DNA of 20,482 nt from Methylococcaceae bacterium (GTDB taxonomy: Bacteria > Pseudomonadota > Gammaproteobacteria > Methylococcales > Methylococcaceae): the NCBI GenBank assembly GCA_012026715.1, contig VEPB01000024.1, forward strand, positions 1-20,482. The letters run 5' to 3'. Under the pieces are notes generated by a model. That model worked only from the letters and a program-made list of their open reading frames with translations. It was not told the origin of the DNA and made no database searches. Within the stretch, counting starts at the first letter, position 1, and each line of letters starts with the position of its first letter. A program made the position numbers and the translations under genes. Positions 6,939 through 15,573 of this stretch are shown piece by piece.

Positions 6939-7715
6939 TCAGGCCTGCGCCAGCATTTCTCCCAGAGCCGCAAACTGTTCCAGCGTGAGCGTTTCCGCAC
7001 GGGCACCCGGATCGACGCCGGCAGCCTCGATCCGGTCCGGGCTGAGCAGCTTGCCCAAGGCATTGCGCAGCGTCTTGCGGCGCTGCGAGAAGGCCGCCGC
7101 CACGACAGTATTCAAGATATCGGGCGGCAATGCCACCGGTGGCACGACGTGTGGCAACAGCCGCACCACGGCCGACATCACCTTCGGCACTGGGTAAAAG
7201 CTTTCCGGTGCCACGTCCATGACCCATTCGGCCTGGCAATGATAGCGGGCCATCACCCCGAGCCGCCCCCAATCCTTGCCGCCCGGTTCGGCGCACAAGC
7301 GCTCCACCACCTCCTTCTGCAGCATGAAATGCATGTCGGCGATCGAGCCGGCCTGATCGAACAGCCGGAACAGCAAGGGCGTTGAAATGTTGTAGGGCAG
7401 GTTGCCGACGATGCGAAGCTTGAACTCCCCAGCCAACGCGGCGAAATCGAAACGCAGCGCGTCGGCACCGTGGACGCGGATACCGGCCCTGCCGGCATAG
7501 CGGCGATTCAACAGTTCCACCAGGTCGCGGTCCAGTTCCACCACGTCGAGTTGCGCGCCCGAATCCAGCAAGGCCGCCGTCAAGGCCCCCTGACCCGGCC
7601 CAATTTCCACCACATGATCGGAGCCCTTGGGCGCTATGGCATTGACGATGGCGTGGATCACCCGATCGTCCTTGAGAAAGTTCTGCCCGAACCGCTTGCG
7701 GGGTTGGTGACTCAT
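6939..7715 (-). CDS. rsmA: 16S rRNA (adenine(1518)-N6/adenine(1519)-N6)-dimethyltransferase
   Basis: RsmA (KsgA, 258 residues) dimethylates two adjacent adenines in the 3' terminal helix of 16S rRNA late in small-subunit assembly. The SAM-binding motif VEIGPGQG is at 36-43, the ribose-binding acid is at E60, and the catalytic NLPYN is at 105-109 followed by IST. The N-terminal RKRFGQNFLKD is also typical. Length is normal and no key residue is missing. The ATG overlaps the pdxA stop by four bases (ATGA), so translation is likely coupled. It is the last gene of the lptD-surA-pdxA-rsmA run. Loss of RsmA is classically linked to kasugamycin resistance. Confidence 0.97.
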   Translation of the reverse strand: MSHQPRKRFGQNFLKDDRVIHAIVNAIAPKGSDHVVEIGPGQGALTAALLDSGAQLDVVELDRDLVELLNRRYAGRAGIRVHGADALRFDFAALAGEFKLRIVGNLPYNISTPLLFRLFDQAGSIADMHFMLQKEVVERLCAEPGGKDWGRLGVMARYHCQAEWVMDVAPESFYPVPKVMSAVVRLLPHVVPPVALPPDILNTVVAAAFSQRRKTLRNALGKLLSPDRIEAAGVDPGARAETLTLEQFAALGEMLAQA

Positions 7716-8722
7716 GCCGCGGCAACCTCCCGGCCACTCGCTTGCGCCATGTGAATGGCGGTTTCGAGGGCATAATCCAGGCTGCCGCTATCGATGCGGC
7801 CGGTTCCCGCCCGATCGAGTGCGGTACCGTGATCCACCGAGGTCCGGATGATGGGCAGGCCCAGGGTGATGTTGACGGCGCGGCCGAAACCCAGATGCTT
7901 CAGCACCGGCAAGCCCTGGTCGTGATACATGGCCAGCACCGCGTCGGCCTGTTCCAGCTGCGACGGCACAAACGCCGTATCGGCCGGCAACGGGCCTTGA
8001 AGATCCATGCCACCGGCGCGCAGACCCTCGAGCACGGGGCCGATCACCTCCAATTCCTCGCGGCCCAGATGACCGCCTTCCCCTGCATGGGGATTGAGCC
8101 CGCACACCAGAATCCGCGGGCTGCCGATGCCGAATCGCAGCCGCAGCTCCCGATCCAAGACCTCCAGCACCCGCTGCAAACGCTCACGGGTCACAGCCGC
8201 GCTGACCTGGGCCAGAGGCAGATGGGTGGTGGCCAAGGCGACCCGCAAGCCCGGAGTCGCCAGCATCATGACCGGCCAGCCCCCGGTCATCTCCGCGAGA
8301 AACTCGGTGTGGCCAGTGAACGGAATGCCGGCATCATTGATGATCCCCTTGTGCACCGGGGCGGTGACCAGGGCGTCGTAGCGGCCGGACAGGCAAGCCT
8401 CCGTTCCCCTGCGCAGCAGCTCCAGCACATAGGGTGCGGTGGCCGTATCCAACACGCCGCAACGACTGGCAGCGGCGCCGTGCACGGACCAGACCCGCAA
8501 TACGCCGGACTGCTGAGGCCGCGGGGGTTCATCCGCCGAAACGCGCTCGATCCGGAGACCTTGGCCCAAGCGATCGGCGCGGTCGGCCAACAGTTCCGGA
8601 TCGGCCAGTACCGTCAGATCGCAGGAATGCGGCCGCTGCGCCGCCAACACGCACAGGTCGGGACCGATGCCGGCGGGTTCCCCGGAGGTCAGCAGGATGC
8701 GTGGGAGACGGGACCTGCTCAT
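7712..8722 (-). CDS. pdxA: 4-hydroxythreonine-4-phosphate dehydrogenase
   Basis: PdxA (336 residues) oxidises 4-phosphohydroxy-L-threonine with NAD, and the product decarboxylates to the aminoketone that PdxJ uses for pyridoxine 5'-phosphate. This is the DXP-dependent vitamin B6 route in the cytoplasm. The N-terminal LLTSGEPAGIGPDL and the substrate site ALVTAPVHKGIIND with FTGHTEFLAE are intact. The three metal-binding histidines are H167 (ATTHLPL), H212 (NPHAGEGG) and H267 (MYHDQG), which correspond to the E. coli ligands. ATG 8722 overlaps the surA stop by four bases, and AAGGA immediately precedes it. The stop overlaps rsmA in the same way. Longer upstream readings run over surA and are shadows. 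Confidence 0.97.
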   Translation of the reverse strand: MSRSRLPRILLTSGEPAGIGPDLCVLAAQRPHSCDLTVLADPELLADRADRLGQGLRIERVSADEPPRPQQSGVLRVWSVHGAAASRCGVLDTATAPYVLELLRRGTEACLSGRYDALVTAPVHKGIINDAGIPFTGHTEFLAEMTGGWPVMMLATPGLRVALATTHLPLAQVSAAVTRERLQRVLEVLDRELRLRFGIGSPRILVCGLNPHAGEGGHLGREELEVIGPVLEGLRAGGMDLQGPLPADTAFVPSQLEQADAVLAMYHDQGLPVLKHLGFGRAVNITLGLPIIRTSVDHGTALDRAGTGRIDSGSLDYALETAIHMAQASGREVAAA

Positions 8723-10041
8723 TCCTTGTCGAGGCGGATTTCCACGTAGGCTTCGTCGCGGATGCGGCGCAGCCATAGTTCGGTTTCCTCCTCGATTTTG
8801 CGCTTGGAGATTTCCTCCCGCGCCTGGTTGCGCAGGTACTCCGCGGAATCGTCGGACTGCTTGCGCTCCAGCACTTGGATCAAATGCCAGCCAAACTGGG
8901 TTTGGACGGGTTCGCTCAATTCGTTCACCGCCAACTTGTTCATGGCCGCCTCGAACGGTGGCACCAGCGCTCCAGGCTGAACCCAACCCATCTCACCGCC
9001 CTTGATGGCCGAGCTCTTGTCGTCGGAATGCCCCCGGGCCAGGCTGGTGAAATCCTCGCCACCCTCGATCCGACGCTTGAGTGCCTGGATCTTCTCCCTG
9101 GCGTCGTCGTCGCTGATGACCTCGTTGGGACGGATCAGAATGTGGCGCACCCGGGTCTTGGTGATGGAATGGTTCTCCCCGCCCCGCACGCCCAGCAACT
9201 TGATGATGTGGAAACCGCTGGAACTGCGGATGGGCCCTTCGATTTCGCCCTCTTTCATGCTGTCGGCATATTCGGCGAACAAAGAGGGTATCTGGCTCTT
9301 CTTGCGCCAACCCAGGTCGCCGCCTTTCAGTGCCTGCTCGTCATCGGAAGCGCCCAGTGCCGCTTCCTTGAAATCCAAGCCCTTGCGGATTTCCGCCAGC
9401 ACCTTCTCGGCCTTGTCCCGCGCCTTCTGCACCGCCTCGGGCGAGGCCGCCTGCGGCGTCCGGATGAGGATGTGGCCAAACAGATATTCGGCGTCCCGGC
9501 TGGCACCCTCGCCGGAGCGGCTGTCCAGATAATTCTGGATTTCCTGCTCGCTGACCTTGACCTGATTGTTCACCTGGCTGGCGCGGAACCGGCCGACCGC
9601 GATCTCGCCGCGGATCTGTTCGACGAAATCGGCGTAGTCGATGCCTTCCGACCGCAACGAGGCGCGGAACTCCTCCATGCTCATGCGGTTGCGCTGGGCG
9701 ATCTGCTGAACCGCCATGCGCAGGGTCTCCTCATCGACCCGTACCCCGGCGCGCTCCGCCATCTGGGCCTGGATCTTATCGACGATCATGCGCTCCAGCA
9801 CCTGCCGGACCAGGATCGAATCGGGCGGCAGCGAGGTGTTGCTCTGCCGCAGGTTTTTCTTGATGGCACCGACCTTCTCGATCAACTCGCTTTCCAGGAT
9901 CACGCCGTCGTCCACCACGGCGACGATGCGGTCGACCACCTCCTCGGCCCGGGCCAGATTCACGGTGGTTCCGAGCGCCGCCAAGCCCAGCAGGCAAACC
10001 AGGGCCGGCCAAAAACGATAAAAACAAGTCACGACGTTCAT
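8719..10041 (-). CDS. surA: Periplasmic chaperone and peptidyl-prolyl isomerase SurA
   Basis: SurA (440 residues) escorts unfolded outer-membrane proteins across the periplasm to the BAM complex. LptD is one of its best-known clients. A signal peptide with a hydrophobic core (FWPALVCLLGLAALG) is probably cut after ARA at residue 32. The N-terminal chaperone domain follows (VVDRIVAVVDDGVILESEL). Two parvulin domains come next, at about 180-282 (HILIRTPQ to FHIIKLLG) and about 293-395 (VRHILIRPNE to GWHLIQVLE), then the C-terminal helix. The order and length match the family. The ATG overlaps the lptD stop by four bases, and the TGA overlaps pdxA by four bases. Co-expression with lptD fits the chaperone-client relationship. 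Confidence 0.97.
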   Translation of the reverse strand: MNVVTCFYRFWPALVCLLGLAALGTTVNLARAEEVVDRIVAVVDDGVILESELIEKVGAIKKNLRQSNTSLPPDSILVRQVLERMIVDKIQAQMAERAGVRVDEETLRMAVQQIAQRNRMSMEEFRASLRSEGIDYADFVEQIRGEIAVGRFRASQVNNQVKVSEQEIQNYLDSRSGEGASRDAEYLFGHILIRTPQAASPEAVQKARDKAEKVLAEIRKGLDFKEAALGASDDEQALKGGDLGWRKKSQIPSLFAEYADSMKEGEIEGPIRSSSGFHIIKLLGVRGGENHSITKTRVRHILIRPNEVISDDDAREKIQALKRRIEGGEDFTSLARGHSDDKSSAIKGGEMGWVQPGALVPPFEAAMNKLAVNELSEPVQTQFGWHLIQVLERKQSDDSAEYLRNQAREEISKRKIEEETELWLRRIRDEAYVEIRLDKE

Positions 10042-13000
10042 TGCTGCTGGTAAGGATTGGTGCCGAAGACTTCTCTCGGCCCGCGGAAGCCGCTGAGCGT
10101 GCGGGAGAAGAATTGATCGACCTGGTCGCCGAACCGGGTCAGCCCTTTCAGTTCCAACTGCACGAACACGGCGTTGTTGGTGGTCGCGGAATTGCTGGTA
10201 TCGCCGCCTTTGGAGAGGGCGCCGTTCAGGAAGCGGCTACCGATGAGACTGAAGCGCCAGCAACACGTTTCCCGCTCGATACCCAGGAAGGTTTCCACCG
10301 TCACCTGATTCAAGATGGAGTATTGCCAACGCCCGCTGAGGAACCAGCCGTCGGCGATCGGCAGCCGGAACGAGGCGTCCGTCTGCTGCACCACCTCGTC
10401 GCCGGTAATGGGATCGCGGCGGTAGCGGTAGCCCAGATTCAGGAGCTGATTCGCCTTGTTGTTGTATTGGAGTCCCACCTGTCCCCGGTCGATCCGACCC
10501 GCATCCGGGTTCCACTGGCCGATGGTACGAACCGACCAGTCTTCGCTGAGCTGCGATGCAAATTCACCCACCAGATTGGATTTATCCTGGGTATTGGGGA
10601 CTGGACGGTTGCCGTTGCAGTTCACCGACGGGCTGATTTTGCCCACCCCCAACTGCCAATCGGTCAGGGTCTGGTTGGCGGTGAGATCCTGATCGCACGG
10701 CAAGGTTACCGCCGGGTTCCGGAAGTAATAGATTTCTCCGATGCTGGCTCGGAAGCGCTCCAGGCCATTGCTGCGGTCGACAAACCGGCTGGTGAGGGCG
10801 GCGGTGAACTGGTTGGCATCGCCCAAACGGTCACCGCCGGCAAAGCGGTTTTCCCTGAACAACTGATAGAAATTGAAATCGTAGACCCCGGTGTCGAAGA
10901 TCGGAATCCGATCCTGGTTGACCTTGGGGATATACAGGTAGAACAGCCGCGGTTCCAGAGTTTGCTGCATCGGCGACGATCCCCAGTCGAACTCCCGCTC
11001 GAAAAAGGCGCCACTGTCCACCGAGAAAATCGGAGCGCTGCGGCTGATACTGTCGGATCGCCCCGCCTTCTGGGCATTCGGCCAGTCCAGCCAGTACTGG
11101 GTATAATCGAAGGCGATGCTGGGGGTGATATACCCGCCGGCCCTGGCGAAGGGATAGGAGAGCCGGGGCCTGAGATTGAAGCGCTGGCCGGTCACCCGTA
11201 GATCGCTACGCGGATGATCAAACACCGCCAGGTCGGTTCTGCCCTGAAATCTCAGGCCGGTCTCCGCAATCTCGTCGTCGAACTTGCCCAAGATCTGAGG
11301 CAGTCGGCGATAGGGCCGATTTCTCGAAAAAATCGTGGTATCGATGGTTTCGTAGTAGTCGCCACGCGCCTCGACACTGTAGTTGTGTCCCGCGTATTTC
11401 AGGTCGGCCTTGCTGGATATGTTCCGATTGACCGGGAAACTGAGCACGTTACCCAGTTCGTTGAGATAGCGCTTGTCGGACACCCAGTTAATATCCGCGT
11501 TGGAATGCAGCCGCTCGGTAAAATTGGTCCGGTTTTCGATGACAAACGAACCGCGCGCGCCGCCCCGTTTGCTGTCGTTGGGCATATATTCGGCGCCGAA
11601 CCGACCGAAGGTCTGGTCGCCCAGGTAACGGAATTCGCTACGCAGCATGGGACCGCGATTGGTCAGCAGGCGCGGGGTCAGGGTCGCGTCGTAGTTGGGC
11701 GCGATGTTGATGTAGTAGGGGACGCTCAGGTCGAAGCCGCCCACCTTGGTGCTGGCGAACGTGGGCGTCAGGAAACCGGTCTGGCGGCGGTCGTCGGTCG
11801 GAAAGGTCATGATCGGGGTATACAGGAACGGCACCCCCTTGAACTCCAGCCAGGCGTTCTTGGCAACCCCGCGGCCGGTACTACGGTCGATTCGGGTGCT
11901 GCTGGAATGCAGCATCCAGTCCTGATTACCGGGCGGACAGGTGGTATATGACAAGGTGTCGTAGCGGGTCACGTCCTTGCTGTCCAGATGCACCACCCGT
12001 GCGGTGCCTCGGGATGGAACGGTCTGCAGCAGGAACTGGGCGTTACGCAGCACGCCTTCGTTGGTCTTCATGCGCAAGAAGGCGGTATCGCTGGAAAACG
12101 CCAGCCCTTTCTCCTGATAAACCACATTGCCGTTGGCGGTGAGCGTTTCGGCCTCGCTGTTGTGAGATACGAAATCGCCGTAAAGGCGCTGGTCGGCACG
12201 AGCGAGGTCGGCCTGCCCCTTGAAGTCGGCGATCTCGTTCCGCAGCATTTCCGCATAGTTGGAATGAATCTCCAAGGGGGTTTTCTCACGCACGCCCCGC
12301 TCATCCGAGGACAGCAGAAAATCCCGCGGCCGGGTGTATTCCGTCTTGTGCCAGCCACAGGCCAAGCTCCAGGGATCCTTGGGCAATTTGGCCATGATGT
12401 TGCGAAACCGCGCCTCGTCCTGGGCGGTGATCGTACTAGACTCTGCCCAGCCCTCGTCACCGTTCCCCTCAGCCCGATGCGCCATGCCGCGCGGGTCGGG
12501 GCCCACCAGCGAGCAATTCCACTCCTTGCCACCGGCCTTGCAATTCCAGCCCGGGGGGCCACCGGCCGGTGCCGCCTCCTGGGCCGTCGCGACCCGGCCG
12601 CCCTCATCCGGCGTCGGATTTTCAGGCTTCTGCAAAGCCTGCTGGTGATACGCCTCGGCCTGTTCGGGCGTTTGCGGGTTACGCGGCGGTTCTCGCTCCG
12701 CGGTGGCACGTTGCGGCTCCTGGGCAGGCTTGGCCGGTTCTTCCATCGGCTGCGGCTGGGCGACGGCAGGCTCGGAGCGATCCTCCGGACGTTCCCGACC
12801 GGGGCTCTCGGCCCGTTGCGGGGCGGGCTCGGCGGCGGGAGGCTGCGACTTGACGGTTCCGGCTTGAGATGGTTCCTCGGCCGGCGCCGATCCCTCCGGC
12901 TGCGGAGTTGGTTTCTCAACCGGTTTCTCGGCCGTCGCGGGCTTGGGCTTGCCGGCCACGCACACCCATTCCGAGCCGTTTTTGGCGGGCTGGCAGTCCC

Positions 13001-13115
13001 AACCGGCAGCCGCAAGCGACAGCCCCGGCACCGACAGGAGCAGCGTCAGCAGCGCCAAAGCCACGAACTGTGGATGTCTGGCTGACAACGATAGAATCGG
13101 CTGGAATTGGATCAA
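10038..13115 (-). CDS. lptD: LPS-assembly outer-membrane protein LptD, with long proline-rich N-terminal insertion
   Basis: LptD is the outer-membrane beta-barrel that, with LptE, places lipopolysaccharide in the outer leaflet. From TTG 13115 it has 1025 residues, well above the roughly 780 of E. coli LptD. A signal peptide ends near SLAAAG. Next come a Trp/Cys motif (GWDC, EWVC; Cys 41 and 52), a Pro/Glu/Ala-rich stretch (about 53-188), a second Trp/Cys motif (GWNC, EWNC; Cys 192 and 201), the LptA-like jellyroll (ADQRLYGDFVSHNSEAETL) and the barrel. The late CysCys pair (ETCCWRF, about 941-942), used in disulfides with the N-terminal domain, is kept. I chose TTG 13115 because GGGGGAGG lies upstream and the signal peptide is then normal. 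ATG 13142 and ATG 13226 are alternatives, and the latter overlaps a likely -10 element. Confidence 0.94.
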   Translation of the reverse strand: MIQFQPILSLSARHPQFVALALLTLLLSVPGLSLAAAGWDCQPAKNGSEWVCVAGKPKPATAEKPVEKPTPQPEGSAPAEEPSQAGTVKSQPPAAEPAPQRAESPGRERPEDRSEPAVAQPQPMEEPAKPAQEPQRATAEREPPRNPQTPEQAEAYHQQALQKPENPTPDEGGRVATAQEAAPAGGPPGWNCKAGGKEWNCSLVGPDPRGMAHRAEGNGDEGWAESSTITAQDEARFRNIMAKLPKDPWSLACGWHKTEYTRPRDFLLSSDERGVREKTPLEIHSNYAEMLRNEIADFKGQADLARADQRLYGDFVSHNSEAETLTANGNVVYQEKGLAFSSDTAFLRMKTNEGVLRNAQFLLQTVPSRGTARVVHLDSKDVTRYDTLSYTTCPPGNQDWMLHSSSTRIDRSTGRGVAKNAWLEFKGVPFLYTPIMTFPTDDRRQTGFLTPTFASTKVGGFDLSVPYYINIAPNYDATLTPRLLTNRGPMLRSEFRYLGDQTFGRFGAEYMPNDSKRGGARGSFVIENRTNFTERLHSNADINWVSDKRYLNELGNVLSFPVNRNISSKADLKYAGHNYSVEARGDYYETIDTTIFSRNRPYRRLPQILGKFDDEIAETGLRFQGRTDLAVFDHPRSDLRVTGQRFNLRPRLSYPFARAGGYITPSIAFDYTQYWLDWPNAQKAGRSDSISRSAPIFSVDSGAFFEREFDWGSSPMQQTLEPRLFYLYIPKVNQDRIPIFDTGVYDFNFYQLFRENRFAGGDRLGDANQFTAALTSRFVDRSNGLERFRASIGEIYYFRNPAVTLPCDQDLTANQTLTDWQLGVGKISPSVNCNGNRPVPNTQDKSNLVGEFASQLSEDWSVRTIGQWNPDAGRIDRGQVGLQYNNKANQLLNLGYRYRRDPITGDEVVQQTDASFRLPIADGWFLSGRWQYSILNQVTVETFLGIERETCCWRFSLIGSRFLNGALSKGGDTSNSATTNNAVFVQLELKGLTRFGDQVDQFFSRTLSGFRGPREVFGTNPYQQQ

Positions 13116-13224
13116 GGGCGGCACCTCCCCCACGGCATCCATGCGGCGGGACGGCAGGACCAGTCTGATTCGGGCAGCATCTTGCAGCGAAGGAGGCAGA
13201 TGAATTAGTTTGATCGATCGGTCC

Positions 13225-13253
13225 ATTCTATCAGGTCACGGCTCAGGTGCCAG
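13225..13253 (-). promoter_or_regulatory. Candidate sigma-70 promoter for the lptD operon
   Basis: Reading the minus strand, CTGGCA (13253-13248) is followed after 17 bases by TAGAAT (13230-13225), with TG one base before it as in an extended -10. Matches to consensus are 4/6 and 5/6. Transcription would start near 13218, about 100 bases before the chosen lptD start. Because the -10 covers the ATG at 13226, that codon could not be used from this promoter. Confidence 0.45.
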
Positions 13254-13319
13254 AGACATGGCGCCGCCGCCGATCCGGAAAACCGAACAGCCCCTGTTTT
13301 CAACCATCCATCACGACCC

Positions 13320-14336
13320 ATGCCCTTTTCCTCCGACCCGCGCTTGCAGCTGATCAACCAATGGTTGACTGCAGAACTCCGGCTACCGCTCGTCGATCTC
13401 AAACCGGCTTCCAGCGATGCCAGCTTCCGCCGCTATTTCCGCGCCACCGTGGGAGAAGGCAGCTACATCGTGATGGACGCCCCGCCCCAGCATGAAGACG
13501 TGCGGCCCTTCATCCGCATCGCTAACCTGCTGAGGGATGCCGGCATCCAGGCGCCGCAAATCCATGCCCTCGACGTGGAGCGTGGCCTGCTGCTGCTGTG
13601 CGACTTCGGCAACCGCAGCTACCTGGCCGAACTGGACGACACCAGCGCCGACCGGCTTTACGGTGACGCCACCGCCAGCCTGCTGCGGCTGCAGCGGGGC
13701 GTGGCGACCGACGGACTGCCGCCCTACGACGATACCTTGCTGCGCAACGAGATGAATCTGTTCCGCGACTGGTTTCTGGGGCGGCTGTTGTCACCCGCAT
13801 TGAACCCAGCGGAACTGACGCTGCTGGAACAGGCGTGGGACCGGCTCGCCGCGTCCGCGCTGGAACAGCCGCGGGTCTGCGTCCACCGCGACTATCACTC
13901 GCGCAACCTGATGGTGACCGAACGCGACAATCCCGGTGTGCTGGATTTCCAGGACGCCGTGGCCGGCCCCCTGAGCTACGACCTGGTCTCACTGCTCAAG
14001 GACTGCTACATCGCTTGGCCCTACCCACGAATCGACGCGTGGGTGGCCGACTATCACCGCCAGGCAGGCGAACTGGGCCTCACGGGTGGCGCTGGCCTCG
14101 ACCAATTCCGTCGCTGGTTCGACCTGATGGGCATGCAGCGTCACCTCAAGGCCATCGGCATTTTCGCCCGGCTCAAGCTGCGCGACGGCAAATCCGGTTA
14201 TCTCCGGGACATTCCCCGCACCCTGGGCTATCTGCGCGACACCGCCGGCCGTTACCCGGAATTCACTGAGTTTTGCCGATTTCTGGACGACCGCGACTGG
14301 TCCGGACTCCACCACGCCATCGGCCAGGCCGCATGA
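13320..14336 (+). CDS. amgK: Anomeric N-acetylmuramate/N-acetylglucosamine kinase (AmgK)
   Basis: AmgK (338 residues) phosphorylates the anomeric hydroxyl of MurNAc (and GlcNAc) released from recycled peptidoglycan, giving MurNAc-1-phosphate. It belongs to the aminoglycoside phosphotransferase/choline kinase fold. The N-terminal SSDASFRRYFR (31-41) is typical of the family. The catalytic loop VHRDYHSRNLM has D191 and N196, and the metal-binding LDFQDA has D209. The gene overlaps murU by four bases (ATGA) and diverges from lptD, the same arrangement as PA0596-PA0597 beside lptD in Pseudomonas aeruginosa, which supports the assignment. No strong ribosome-binding site precedes ATG 13320. Older annotations may simply say 'phosphotransferase'. 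Confidence 0.93.
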   Translation: MPFSSDPRLQLINQWLTAELRLPLVDLKPASSDASFRRYFRATVGEGSYIVMDAPPQHEDVRPFIRIANLLRDAGIQAPQIHALDVERGLLLLCDFGNRSYLAELDDTSADRLYGDATASLLRLQRGVATDGLPPYDDTLLRNEMNLFRDWFLGRLLSPALNPAELTLLEQAWDRLAASALEQPRVCVHRDYHSRNLMVTERDNPGVLDFQDAVAGPLSYDLVSLLKDCYIAWPYPRIDAWVADYHRQAGELGLTGGAGLDQFRRWFDLMGMQRHLKAIGIFARLKLRDGKSGYLRDIPRTLGYLRDTAGRYPEFTEFCRFLDDRDWSGLHHAIGQAA

Positions 14337-15025
14337 AAGCGATGATTCTCTGCGCCGGCCGCGGCGAACGCCTGCGGCCGCTCACCGACCATACCCCCAA
14401 GCCCTTGCTGCAAGCCGGCGGCCGGCCACTGGTGGAGCACACGCTGATCGCCCTGGCGGCGGCCGGCATCGACCAGATCGTAATCAACACAGCCCACCTG
14501 GGTGGCATGATCCGGGATTACCTCGGCGACGGCCGCCGTTTCGGGGTGGACATCGTTTATTCCGACGAAAGCGACGGCGTTCTGGAAACCGGCGGCGGCA
14601 TCCACCGCGCCTTGCCGCTGCTCGCGAGCGACGAACCCTTTCTGGTGGTGAACGGCGATATCGGCTGCGACTACCCGTACTCCCGCTTGTTGAATCGTGC
14701 CGTTGACCTTGCCCATCTGGTGCTGGTGACCAACCCCCCCCATCATCCTGCCGGCGATTTCGGCCTGGTTGGCGAGCGCGTGATCGATGCCGGGGCCCAT
14801 CCCCGCCATACCTTCGCGGGCATCGGCCTGTACCGGGCGGAATTGTTCCGCGACTGCCAGCCTGGCCGCTTCCCCCTGGCTCCCTTGCTGCGACAGGCCA
14901 TGGGACAGCAGCGGGTCAGCGGCGAACATTACCCCGGCTTCTGGATGGACATCGGCACGGCAGAACGGCTGGCGGAATTCGACGCGCGACTACACGCGGA
15001 ACCGGGCTGCGCGGGAATAGTCTGA
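14333..15025 (+). CDS. murU: N-acetylmuramate alpha-1-phosphate uridylyltransferase (MurU)
   Basis: MurU (230 residues) joins UTP and MurNAc-1-phosphate to give UDP-MurNAc, completing the cell-wall recycling bypass that avoids GlcN-6-P and the MurA/MurB steps. The nucleotidyltransferase signature is at the N-terminus: MILCAGRGERLRPLT with TPKPLL (about 4-26). The metal-binding strand VVNGDI and the C-terminal GFWMDIGTAERL are also present. The start is fixed by the ATGA overlap with amgK. Sugar-nucleotide transferases of this fold are easily confused with one another, but the direct pairing with amgK makes MurU by far the best reading. The pathway gives intrinsic tolerance to fosfomycin in Pseudomonas, and the same is inferred here. 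Confidence 0.93.
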   Translation: MKAMILCAGRGERLRPLTDHTPKPLLQAGGRPLVEHTLIALAAAGIDQIVINTAHLGGMIRDYLGDGRRFGVDIVYSDESDGVLETGGGIHRALPLLASDEPFLVVNGDIGCDYPYSRLLNRAVDLAHLVLVTNPPHHPAGDFGLVGERVIDAGAHPRHTFAGIGLYRAELFRDCQPGRFPLAPLLRQAMGQQRVSGEHYPGFWMDIGTAERLAEFDARLHAEPGCAGIV

Positions 15026-15135
15026 TTAAGTGAGACGGGTCAAGAAAAGCTGCAGCTTCCAGGACTTAGCCTTCAGCTGCCAGTGTTGTTTCGGATCACC
15101 CGTCGATTTGATCAACCCTACTCAGCGAGTCGGCC

Positions 15136-15513
15136 ATGAACACCTCAACGCCCGGACCCAGCAAAAACAACAACCACGAAAAGAATCTGGCAACCGTGAT
15201 CTACGTCCTGCAAGCGGCCGGTTTTGGTATCGTGGTCACCTATTTCATCGCGCCGATCGTGATCTACTGGAAACGGAAGGCCGTCGCCGGAACCTGGGTG
15301 GAATCCCACCTCCAGTGGCAGCTCAACACCTTCTGGTACAGCGTGGCGGGCGCCGCGGTAGGCATCGCCGGGATTTCCACGCCGGTGGGCTATATGCTGA
15401 TCCTGATGGACGCCATCTGGGTCGTTTATCGCATCGTGCAAGGCTGGTCGCGGCTGAGCATGGGGAGGCCCATGGGCGGGACGGATCCCAGCCTGCCCGC
15501 GCCTCAGCATTGA
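15136..15513 (+). CDS. Small membrane protein, DUF4870-like
   Basis: A 125-residue protein with a polar N-terminus, a hydrophobic segment (about 20-44, VIYVLQAAGFGIVVTYFIAP), a conserved-looking loop (YWKRKAVAGTWVESHLQWQLNTFWY, about 44-68) and two closely spaced hydrophobic segments (about 67-85 and 84-101). The 'GTW-ESH-WQ--TFW' loop is typical of the DUF4870/YIP1-like small membrane proteins found in many proteobacteria. Function is unknown. It lies 110 bases after murU on the same strand and ends before a strong palindrome. No clear ribosome-binding site precedes ATG 15136, though family agreement starts soon after it. Confidence 0.8.
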   Translation: MNTSTPGPSKNNNHEKNLATVIYVLQAAGFGIVVTYFIAPIVIYWKRKAVAGTWVESHLQWQLNTFWYSVAGAAVGIAGISTPVGYMLILMDAIWVVYRIVQGWSRLSMGRPMGGTDPSLPAPQH

Positions 15514-15573
15514 GTCCAATCCCGTCTTGGATGACGGCCAGGCTTCGGAATTTTGCATTCCCCATAAACCAAA

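Noticed and set aside
8875..10053. Long plus-strand open frame opposite surA
   Set aside because: Antisense shadow. surA is intact in every domain and the antisense product matches nothing.
13143..13226. ATG 13226 as the lptD start
   Set aside because: It overlaps a candidate -10 element, and the added residues would put a long hydrophilic leader before the signal peptide.
14273..14332. Extension of murU upstream of ATG 14333
   Set aside because: The extra residues lie inside amgK and precede the conserved nucleotidyltransferase N-terminus. The ATGA overlap fixes the start.
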